From Phenylobacterium sp. (lineage in GTDB: Bacteria; Pseudomonadota; Alphaproteobacteria; Caulobacterales; Caulobacteraceae), in assembly GCA_028290925.1 (NCBI GenBank), contig JAQGIX010000200.1:1-6534 (forward strand): DNA of 6,534 nt, written 5' to 3'. Position 1 is the stretch's first letter. Each line of letters starts with the position of its first letter. Shown here in pieces: positions 1 through 4,983 of the stretch. The notes under the pieces were generated by a model. The model worked only from the letters and a program-made list of their open reading frames with translations. It was not told where the DNA came from and ran no database searches. A program made the position numbers and the translations under genes.

Positions 1-1
1 C

Positions 2-40
2 GCGGCGCTGGTCGCCCTGCGGCGAGCCGCAAACCCCTGA
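2..40 (+). CDS. Possible 3' end of an upstream plus-strand gene (partial)
   Basis: Frame 2 is open from the window edge and ends in TGA at 38-40, encoding AALVALRRAANP. Only 12 residues are visible, so no family can be named. Support is indirect: the stop is followed at once (base 41) by a palindromic repeat of the type that also sits just past the stop of the hydrolase on the other strand. This is what a convergent gene end would look like. It could be chance, because a GC-rich stretch this short is often open. Confidence 0.3.
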   Translation, partial: AALVALRRAANP

Positions 41-79
41 GTGTCATCCCGGCTTTGGCGCAGCCAAAGACCGGAACCC
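41..79 (+). repeat. Palindromic intergenic repeat, family A, copy 1
   Basis: The copy begins GTGTCATCCCGG and folds into a hairpin: CCGG (49-52) pairs with CCGG (71-74), and CTTTGGC (53-59) pairs with GCCAAAG (63-69) around the loop GCA, with A70 bulged. A second copy lies inverted at 145-184. It shares the 12-base leader and the GCA loop but has a different, still perfectly paired, arm. It could work as a 3' mRNA structure or weak terminator; no T-tract follows. Confidence 0.7.
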
Positions 80-144
80 GTGGGCGCCACCCCGCGATAG
101 ACGCGGCGGCGGCCTCGCGCCACGTCCTGCAGCATCGACGTTGA

Positions 145-184
145 TGGATCCCGGACAGCCGCTGCGCGGCTTCCGGGATGACAC
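145..184 (-). repeat. Palindromic intergenic repeat, family A, copy 2 (inverted)
   Basis: Read on the minus strand it starts GTGTCATCCCGG (184-173), identical to copy 1. ATCCCGG (148-154) pairs with CCGGGAT (173-179), and AGCCGC (157-162) pairs with GCGGCT (166-171) around a three-base loop that reads GCA on the minus strand. It begins six bases past the hydrolase stop codon, so the transcript of that gene would carry it in the same sense as copy 1 has relative to the stop at 40. Confidence 0.7.
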
Positions 185-190
185 CAGAAA

Positions 191-556
191 CTACTTCTTC
201 GCCGGCGCCTTCTTGGCGGCGGGCTTCTTCGCGGCGGGCTTCTTGGCCGCCGGTTTCCTAGCCGCCGGGGCCTTCTTCGCCGCCGCGGGCTTGGCCGCGG
301 GTTTCTTCGCCGCGACCTGCTTGGCAGCCGGCTTCTTCGCGGCGGGCTTTTTCGCCGCCGGCGCCTTCTTCGCCGCCGCCGGCTTGGCGGCCGGCTTCTT
401 GGCCGGAGCCTTCTTGGCCGCAGGCTTCTTGGCGGCGGCGGGCGTCTTGGCCGCGGCGGGCTTGGCGGCAGGCGCCTTGGCCGCAGTCGTCCCGGCCCCA
501 GTCTTCCTGGCCCCAGTCTTCTTCGCCGCCGGCTTCTTCGCGGCAGTCTTCTTGGC
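191..556 (-). repeat. Low-complexity coding repeat for the Lys/Ala/Pro tail
   Basis: This stretch encodes the basic tail of the hydrolase as degenerate 12- to 15-base units (AAKK, PAAKK, KAPAKK). On the plus strand it appears as recurring gccgccggcttcttcgc-like blocks. Near-identical units in tandem favour slippage or unequal recombination, so tail length may vary between strains. The lysine spacing is regular, in pairs every four to six residues. Confidence 0.8.
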
Positions 557-1606
557 GGCCGGGGTCGGGGCGGCGGCGGCCATCACCGGCGTCGTCGGCG
601 CGGCGGTCATCGGTTTCAGCGGTGTGGCCGGAACGGCCTTCGGCGGTTCGGCAGGCATTGGCGCAACGCGCCCGGTGAGGGCGTCGAAGGCCTTCATGAA
701 GATGTTTCGCATCTCGTCGGTCTCCATCAGGATTTCGTGGAAGGCGCCGGGGACAGTGATGAACTTTCCCTGCGGCAGGTGGCGGGCGGCCTTTTGCTGG
801 GCGGTGTTGTCGACCAGCTTGTCGTCTTCGGCCGAGACGATGATCACCGGGACGGTGATGTGGGAGAGGCGCTCAGGCCGGGCCAGTTCGGCGGTGGCCT
901 TGAGCGCGAAATCGAGCCAGCTCCAGGTGGGCGCCCCCAGCGCCAGCTTGGGCTCGGCCTTGAGCTGGGCGGCGGCCCGGGCGTAGCGGCGCCGGTCGTG
1001 CGTCAGGACGTTGGTCTCGAAGACGTCGTCGAACGGCTTGCCCGGATCGTTCAGCACATAGTGGCGGCCACGGCCGAACAGCGTCGAGACCCGCACCAGC
1101 AGGCCCACGGTCGCCGCCGAGCGGCCGCCGGTCTGCACGCCGAGCATGGGCGCCGACAGCATCGCGCCGGCGAACCGGTCCTCGCCCTGGGCCATGGCCA
1201 GCAGCGTCAGGCAGCCGCCCATGGAGTGGCCTACCGCCACCCAGGGCTTGGGCAGCCGGTCGGCGTAGGTATCCAGGAGGATGCGGAAGTCTTCGGTGAA
1301 GGCCTTGGCGCCGTCGGCATGGCCCTTCAGCGGATCGGCCAGCGCGCGGACCGAAAGGCCCTGGCCGCGCCAGTCGTGGGCTAGCACCACGAAGCCGCGG
1401 CCCAGGAAGTCTTGGATCACCTCGAAATATTTCTCGATCGGTTCGGTGCGGCCGCCGGACAGCACCACCGAGCCGCGGGCGCGGCCCTTCGGCTTGAACA
1501 GCGCCGCCCGCAGCCGCGCGCCGGCGGCTCCGGCGATCCAGGCCGCCTGAGCGCCATCGGGGATCGGCGCGTCGGGCGTCGCGATCAGGGGCGCGGCCTC
1601 GGCCAT
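191..1606 (-). CDS. Alpha/beta hydrolase (lysophospholipase L2/monoacylglycerol lipase-like) with histone-H1-like C-terminal tail
   Basis: A 471-residue serine hydrolase of the Hydrolase_4/PldB group, which cleaves acyl esters of lysophospholipids or monoglycerides; the actual substrate is not known. The alpha/beta fold covers about residues 25-312. The nucleophile is Ser128 in GHSMG, the acid probably Asp262 in AEDDKLVDN, and the base His290 in GAFHEILMETDEMR, the last two being typical of lysophospholipase L2. The oxyanion region is likely near HDWRGQG (77-83). No signal peptide is visible, so it is probably cytoplasmic or peripheral. From about 315 the protein turns into Pro/Ala linker, and from about 350 to 471 into repeats of the type PAAKK and AAKKP, very basic and like bacterial H1/AlgP tails. 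Such a tail could bind DNA, RNA or anionic membrane. The ATG overlaps the SCP2 stop by one base (TGATG), with AAGG ten bases upstream, which points to translational coupling. The fold assignment is firm; the substrate and the role of the tail are open. Confidence 0.9.
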   Translation of the reverse strand: MAEAAPLIATPDAPIPDGAQAAWIAGAAGARLRAALFKPKGRARGSVVLSGGRTEPIEKYFEVIQDFLGRGFVVLAHDWRGQGLSVRALADPLKGHADGAKAFTEDFRILLDTYADRLPKPWVAVGHSMGGCLTLLAMAQGEDRFAGAMLSAPMLGVQTGGRSAATVGLLVRVSTLFGRGRHYVLNDPGKPFDDVFETNVLTHDRRRYARAAAQLKAEPKLALGAPTWSWLDFALKATAELARPERLSHITVPVIIVSAEDDKLVDNTAQQKAARHLPQGKFITVPGAFHEILMETDEMRNIFMKAFDALTGRVAPMPAEPPKAVPATPLKPMTAAPTTPVMAAAAPTPAAKKTAAKKPAAKKTGARKTGAGTTAAKAPAAKPAAAKTPAAAKKPAAKKAPAKKPAAKPAAAKKAPAAKKPAAKKPAAKQVAAKKPAAKPAAAKKAPAARKPAAKKPAAKKPAAKKAPAKK

Positions 1607-1917
1607 CAGTCGCGGGCCTTCTCGAAGATCGCCTGGATCCTCGGCTGCAGCTGCATGGCGAGGCTCATGTCGGAGAGCTTCAGCCGTCCGCTCATCATCG
1701 CCCGCACCGGATCCAGCTCGCCCTTGCCCAGGGCCTCGAGGTCGCGCTTGGCGAGGGTGACGGTCAGGTCGGCGGGCTTGTCGTCATTGGTGACCGCGGC
1801 GCCGGCGATATGGATGACGCCCTCGCCCTTCAGGTCGAGCTTGACGCTCTTTCCCATCGCCGGATCCGACGCGGCGGCGCGGCGGATACGATCCGTCAGC
1901 TCCTCCAACGTCGCCAT
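1606..1917 (-). CDS. SCP2 sterol-carrier-domain protein
   Basis: A 103-residue single-domain protein of the SCP2 family, small lipid-binding proteins with a hydrophobic cavity. Starting at ATG 1917 it reads MATLEELTDRIRR. The diagnostic region is ADLTVTLAKRDLEALGKGELDPVRAMMSGRLKLSDMSLAMQL in shortened form: the (A)DLTVTL strand, the GELDP turn and the MSGRLKL strand followed by a Met/Leu-rich helix. There is no signal peptide and no fused enzyme. A GTG at 1941 would add eight residues and has its own GAGGTGA site ten bases upstream; I prefer 1917 because GGGAGAGAG lies eight bases before it and the family usually begins at this point. It lies 61 bases after the methyltransferase and overlaps the hydrolase start by one base. 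It may carry a lipid for its neighbours, which is inference. Confidence 0.88.
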   Translation of the reverse strand: MATLEELTDRIRRAAASDPAMGKSVKLDLKGEGVIHIAGAAVTNDDKPADLTVTLAKRDLEALGKGELDPVRAMMSGRLKLSDMSLAMQLQPRIQAIFEKARD

Positions 1918-1978
1918 GGCCCCAACTCTCTCCCGACTCACTGGGCAGCTTCACCTCAGGCGCGAGTGAAGTAAACCG

Positions 1979-2848
1979 TTAGGCGTGGGCGGAACCGGGT
2001 TTGACGAACCGTAGCGTCATTCGGTCGCTCTCGCCGATGCGATCGTATTTCGAATGGTCGAACGCCGGGTTGGGCGCCTGGCCGGGGGCTGAAGAGCGGC
2101 GCACCGGCGGCAGGGTCCAGACCCCGAACGGATGGTCCCTGCTGTCTTGCGGATTGGCGTTGATCTCGCTCGCGGCGTCGAGCGTGAAGCCGGCCTCCTG
2201 GGCGAGCTTCACCACATAGGCCTGCTGCACATAGCCGTTGGCCGCCAGGGGATCGGGCACGCCGGCCGGATCGGCGCGGTGCTCCTCGACGCCCAGCACC
2301 CCGCCCGGCTTCAGCGCCGCATAGGCGTCCCGGAAGGCCTTCTCGGCGACGCCCGCCGCCATCCAGTCGTGCAGGTTGCGCAGGAAGAGCACGAGGTCGG
2401 CCGAGCCCGCCGGCGCCACCGCGCCGCTGCCCGGCCCGAAGGCGGTGATCTCCACCTTGCCATAGAGCTTGGGATCGGCGGCGAGCCGGGCGCGATAGGC
2501 GTCCACCACCTCGCGAGCCGCGGTGTTGGCCGGGTCGGTGGACTCCAGATTGGCGGCGTAGAGCTTGCCGCCGCCCGCCGCCAGATAGGGCGCCAGGATG
2601 TCGGTGTACCAGCCGGCGCCGGGCCAGAACTCGACCACCGTCTCGCCGGGCTTCAGCCCCCAGAACCTCAGGCTCGCCACGGGATGGCGCCACCTGTCGC
2701 GGGCCTTGTCGGCGGGCGAGCGCCAGGCGCCGGCGACGGCGTCCTCGAAGGTCATCGGGCCCTTCGGCCTGGTCCCGGTCGGGGCGCGGCCGCAGGCGCT
2801 GAGCGCCAGGGCGGACAGCAGCACATGTCTGCGCGAAACCGGGATCAT
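1979..2848 (-). CDS. Exported class I SAM-dependent methyltransferase-like lipoprotein (COG4798-type)
   Basis: A 289-residue protein with a clear export signal: MIPVSRRHVLLSALALSAC has a twin-arginine motif (SRRHVLL, residues 5-11), a short hydrophobic stretch and a lipobox LSAC with Cys19. It thus looks like a Tat-exported lipoprotein. The rest is a class I methyltransferase fold: motif I VVEFWPGAGWYT (71-82), post-I acidic strand LYAANLE (96-102), ADLVLFLRNLHDW (150-162), LKPGGVLGVEEHRAD (179-193), and a C-terminal SDRMTLRFVKP typical of the family. I chose ATG 2848 over TTG 2860 because AAGAGG lies only one base from the TTG but 13 bases from the ATG, and because the ATG puts the arginines at the usual distance. 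First gene of the operon with SCP2 and the hydrolase. SAM is not expected in the periplasm, so the true ligand and reaction are uncertain. Confidence 0.85.
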   Translation of the reverse strand: MIPVSRRHVLLSALALSACGRAPTGTRPKGPMTFEDAVAGAWRSPADKARDRWRHPVASLRFWGLKPGETVVEFWPGAGWYTDILAPYLAAGGGKLYAANLESTDPANTAAREVVDAYRARLAADPKLYGKVEITAFGPGSGAVAPAGSADLVLFLRNLHDWMAAGVAEKAFRDAYAALKPGGVLGVEEHRADPAGVPDPLAANGYVQQAYVVKLAQEAGFTLDAASEINANPQDSRDHPFGVWTLPPVRRSSAPGQAPNPAFDHSKYDRIGESDRMTLRFVKPGSAHA

Positions 2849-2895
2849 CGGCCGGTGCAAGCCTCTTCGTCCACGCCCCCGCCCGGACCCCCTCT

Positions 2896-2924
2896 GGACT
2901 AGCGCGCGGCGGCGGGGGCGTCAA
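2896..2924 (-). promoter_or_regulatory. Sigma-70-type promoter for the methyltransferase-SCP2-hydrolase operon
   Basis: On the minus strand TTGACGC (2924-2918) is followed after 14 bases by GCTAGTCC (2903-2896). The Caulobacter housekeeping consensus is TTGACGS, 10-14 bases, GCTANAWC: the -35 fits fully and the -10 at six of eight. Transcription would begin near 2890, leaving a leader of about 42 bases before ATG 2848. The -35 stands nine bases from the -35 of the opposing heat-shock promoter. Confidence 0.55.
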
Positions 2925-2933
2925 AGCGGCGGT

Positions 2934-2962
2934 CTTGAACGGCCATTGGCGGCGCCCATCTA
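2934..2962 (+). promoter_or_regulatory. Sigma-32 (RpoH) heat-shock promoter of the hsp20 gene
   Basis: CTTGAA (2934-2939) is followed after 14 bases by gCCCATCTA (2954-2962). The classical RpoH consensus is CTTGAA, 13-17 bases, CCCCATNTA, so only the first base of the -10 differs. Transcription would start around 2968, giving a leader of about 100 bases, which coincides with the start of the structured region upstream of the heat-shock gene. Confidence 0.75.
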
Positions 2963-2963
2963 G

Positions 2964-3070
2964 GTCCGCGGAAGGTGCTGGATTTCCGGGCCTTCCGGAC
3001 GCCCGAGCGAGGCCTGACCGGCTCGTAGACGGCGTCCTTCGCAACCTTGCTTGAAGAGAAGGATGTGCAC
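2964..3070 (+). promoter_or_regulatory. Candidate ROSE-like RNA thermometer in the hsp20 leader
   Basis: The leader can fold into successive hairpins: GTCC+GGAAGG (2964-2975, two-base bulge) with CCTTCCGGAC (2991-3000); CGAGC (3004-3008) with GCTCG (3021-3025); and a last one covering the ribosome binding site. In the last, C3040-G3067, G3041-U3066, C3042-G3065 and A3043-U3064 pair, A3044 faces A3063, and CCUU (3045-3048) pairs with AAGG (3059-3062), after which G3049 faces G3058. UUGCU (3047-3051) just 5' of the site, and a G opposite G, are marks of ROSE elements controlling alphaproteobacterial small heat-shock genes. The pairing is read by eye; no folding energy was computed. Confidence 0.5.
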
Positions 3071-3535
3071 ATGCGTACGTTTGATTTCGCCCCCCTCTAC
3101 CGCAGCGTCGTCGGCTTCGACCGGCTCGCCGACCTGCTGGAATCCGCGGCCACCGAGACGGCCTCCACCGGCTATCCGCCCTACAACATCGAGCGGACCG
3201 CCGAGAACGAGTACCGGATCGAGATCGCCGTGGCGGGCTTCCGCCCCGAAGAACTGAACGTCGAGGTCAAGGAAAACCTCCTGACCGTGCAGGGCCGCAA
3301 GGCGGCCAACGACGAGACCCGCCGCTACCTGCACCGCGGCCTCGCCGAGCGCAATTTCGAGCGCCGGTTCCAGTTGGCCGACTATGTTGTGGTCACCGAC
3401 GCCAACCTGCAGGACGGCCTGCTGCAGCTCTCCCTCAAGCGCGAGCTTCCCGAGGCGCTCAAGCCGCGCCGCATCGAGATCGGCGTCGGCAAGGCGCCGC
3501 TGATCGAAGGCGAAGGCTCCGAACGGGCCGCGTAA
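3071..3535 (+). CDS. ibpA: Hsp20-family small heat-shock protein, IbpA type
   Basis: A 154-residue class A bacterial small heat-shock protein. The N-terminus MRTFDFAPLYRSVVGFDRL closely follows E. coli IbpA/IbpB. The alpha-crystallin domain runs from about 36 to 128, with YPPYNIE (35-41), YRIEIAVAGF (48-57), the AERNFERRFQL motif (92-102) and GLLQLSLKRELPE (116-128). The C-terminal IEI anchor (135-137, in RRIEIG) docks neighbouring dimers in the oligomer. It holds unfolded proteins in the cytoplasm in a refoldable state for DnaK and ClpB; this is family knowledge. The start is ATG 3071 with AAGGA (3059-3063) seven bases upstream; an in-frame TTG at 3047 lies inside the presumed thermometer and is rejected. 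It is transcribed alone, divergent from the methyltransferase operon, under a sigma-32 promoter. The tail after IEI (17 residues, KAPLIEGEGSERAA at its end) is somewhat longer than in IbpA. Confidence 0.95.
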   Translation: MRTFDFAPLYRSVVGFDRLADLLESAATETASTGYPPYNIERTAENEYRIEIAVAGFRPEELNVEVKENLLTVQGRKAANDETRRYLHRGLAERNFERRFQLADYVVVTDANLQDGLLQLSLKRELPEALKPRRIEIGVGKAPLIEGEGSERAA

Positions 3536-3541
3536 GGCCTC

Positions 3542-3608
3542 GCTTGCCCTCCCCATTCATGGGGAGGGGGGACCACTCGCCGAAGAGCGAGTGGTGGGAG
3601 GGGCAAGC
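3542..3608 (+). repeat. Compound palindromic repeat, family B, copy 1
   Basis: Begins seven bases after the hsp20 stop. An outer arm GCTTGCCC (3542-3549) matches GGGCAAGC (3601-3608). Inside lie two hairpins: CCCTCCCCAT (3547-3556) with ATGGGGAGGG (3559-3568), and ACCACTCGC (3572-3580) with GCGAGTGGT (3587-3595) around loop CGAAGA. Outer arm and first hairpin compete for some bases. It may serve as 3' end structure for the hsp20 mRNA. Confidence 0.75.
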
Positions 3609-3624
3609 CGGTGCACTGCGCTTA

Positions 3625-3689
3625 GCTCGCCCCCTCCGTCAGCCGCTCTGCGGCGGCTGACACCTCCCCCGCTGCGCAGGGGAGGCAAG
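3625..3689 (-). repeat. Compound palindromic repeat, family B, copy 2 (inverted)
   Basis: On the minus strand it has the same order as copy 1: CTTGCCTCCCC, a G/C hairpin (GGGGAGG 3679-3685 with CCTCCCC 3663-3669), then GTCAGCCGC (3638-3646) paired with GCGGCTGAC (3653-3661), then GGAGGGGGCGAGC. The loop reads CGCAGA against CGAAGA in copy 1. The second stem differs in sequence from copy 1 but is perfectly paired in both, so structure is kept while sequence drifts. Confidence 0.72.
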
Positions 3690-3697
3690 AGAATAGT

Positions 3698-3727
3698 GCG
3701 GCGCGGGGCGACCTGCGCCGCCTTTTT
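3698..3727 (+). terminator. Rho-independent terminator after hsp20
   Basis: GCGGCGC (3698-3704) pairs with GCGCCGC (3715-3721) around a ten-base loop, followed by C and TTTTT (3723-3727). It works on the plus strand and stops hsp20 read-through five bases before the convergent pentapeptide gene ends at 3733. There is no matching T-tract on the other strand. Confidence 0.6.
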
Positions 3728-3732
3728 CCTGG

Positions 3733-4983
3733 CTAGTCGCTCAGGCCCCGCGCGGCGCGGCGCTGGGGTGACGTGAGCTCTATGCCGGCGAGCTTGGCGC
3801 CGCTCAGGTCGCAGCCCTTCAGGTCGGCGTCGCCGAGCAAGGCGCCGGTGAGGTCCGCGCCGGCCGCCATGGCCGAGCGCAGCCGGGCGCCGGTGAGCAC
3901 GGTGGGCGTCGTGCGGCCGCCGCCGAGCGGCAGGGCGCTAAGCAGGGCGTTCTCCAGCGACGCCTTGGTGAGGTCCGCGCCGGTGAGCCGCGCGCCGCGC
4001 AGGTCGGCGTCCTTGAGGATGGCCCCGCGCAGATCGGAGGTCTCCAGGTCGGCGCCCTGCAGCTGGACGTCGGTGAGGTCGAGCCCCACCAGGCAGGCGC
4101 GCTTGGCGCTGAGCGCGGTGAGCCGCAGGCCTTTCAGCGCATCGCCCAGCGGCCGCAGGTCCTCGCCGTCGACCACGGCGCGCGCGCCCTGCTTGCCGCC
4201 GGAGCGGACCCACTGGTCGTGGCCGCGCAGCATCTCGGCCAGCTTGCCGGCCCGCGACACGCCGGCGCGGCTGGGCGCCTCCAGCGTCCCGTCGAGCTTG
4301 GCGCCCCGCGTCTTGGCCCCGGCCAGCCGCACCCCGGTCACCACCGCGCCCTTGAGGTCCGCCCCCTCCAGGTTGGCGCCGGCGACCACGGCGTTCTCCA
4401 GCAGGGCGCCGGACAGGTTGGCGTCCTTCAGGTTGGCGTCGGTCAGGGCCGCGCCTTTCAGCGAGCAGTCGGAGAAGTCGGCGCCGGCGGCGTGGACCCC
4501 GTCCAGGCGCGAGCGGTCCAGGGTCGCGCCGGTCATGGTGGCGCGGTCGATCTCGCCGCTGCGGGCCTCCTCGACCACCGCCGGGAAGCCGCGGCTGGGA
4601 TGCGGCAGGGCGACCTTGCCCGGGCGCAGATCGACCTCGGTGAGGTCGGCGTTGGCCAGGTTCGCGCCCTGCAGGCAGGCGCCGCGCAGGTTGGCGCGGA
4701 CCAGGATCGCGCCGCGCAGGTCGGCGCCGCGCAGGTCGCAGCCGGCCAGGTTGGCGCCGGTGAGCCTGGCCTCCGACAGCCGGGCGCCGTCAAACACCGA
4801 GCCGGCCAGGTCCGCGCCGGAAAGCTCACGGCCGGACAGGTCGAGGCAGGAGAAATCCACGAACGGCAGGGCGCAGCGCTTGCCCCCCGGCTGCCGCGCC
4901 ACGAAGCGGGCGTGGGCCGAAAGGATCAGGTCGAGCTCGCCCGCGGTCAGCTTGCGGCGCCCCGGGAGGGCGGGCCTGGCCAC
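3733..4983 (-). CDS. Pentapeptide-repeat protein, bipartite, second of tandem pair
   Basis: A 416-residue protein made mostly of A(D/N)LXX pentapeptides, which fold as a right-handed quadrilateral beta-helix. In order: head region 1-42 with HARF (24-27) and QPGGKR (31-36); helix segment about 43-120; a non-repeat insert 121-145; helix segment about 146-235; a linker 236-275 with HDQW (255-258) that resembles the head; TALSAKRACLVGLD (289-302) leading into a last helix segment to about 400, broken by a short insert near 350-360 (LPLGGGRTTP); and the tail ARGLSD. No signal peptide or membrane segment is seen, so it is likely cytoplasmic. It shares this whole plan with the gene upstream, whose TAG stop overlaps its GTG start by one base (TAGTG); GGATGAAG upstream is a weak binding site, fitting coupled translation. 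Function unknown. It is about twice the length of Qnr/MfpA gyrase-protecting proteins and lacks a recognisable effector domain. Confidence 0.9.
   Translation of the reverse strand: MARPALPGRRKLTAGELDLILSAHARFVARQPGGKRCALPFVDFSCLDLSGRELSGADLAGSVFDGARLSEARLTGANLAGCDLRGADLRGAILVRANLRGACLQGANLANADLTEVDLRPGKVALPHPSRGFPAVVEEARSGEIDRATMTGATLDRSRLDGVHAAGADFSDCSLKGAALTDANLKDANLSGALLENAVVAGANLEGADLKGAVVTGVRLAGAKTRGAKLDGTLEAPSRAGVSRAGKLAEMLRGHDQWVRSGGKQGARAVVDGEDLRPLGDALKGLRLTALSAKRACLVGLDLTDVQLQGADLETSDLRGAILKDADLRGARLTGADLTKASLENALLSALPLGGGRTTPTVLTGARLRSAMAAGADLTGALLGDADLKGCDLSGAKLAGIELTSPQRRAARGLSD

Noticed and set aside
141..986. Long plus-strand frame rich in FLAAGFFAAG
   Set aside because: It is the antisense image of the Lys/Ala tail and the hydrolase. 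The Phe/Ala/Gly repeat is the reverse complement of AAKKP codons, not a membrane or silk-like protein.
1956..3044. 362-residue minus-strand frame over the methyltransferase
   Set aside because: Arg/Gly/Pro-rich shadow frame running across the divergent promoters and hsp20 leader; the methyltransferase frame has clear motifs.
2960..3556. 198-residue minus-strand frame opposite hsp20
   Set aside because: Antisense of a well-recognised IbpA homologue, without a recognisable domain or binding site of its own.
3542..3689. Inverted repeats as ends of an insertion sequence or a CRISPR array
   Set aside because: No transposase lies between them, the arms differ in sequence, there are only two copies, and no regular unique spacers are present.
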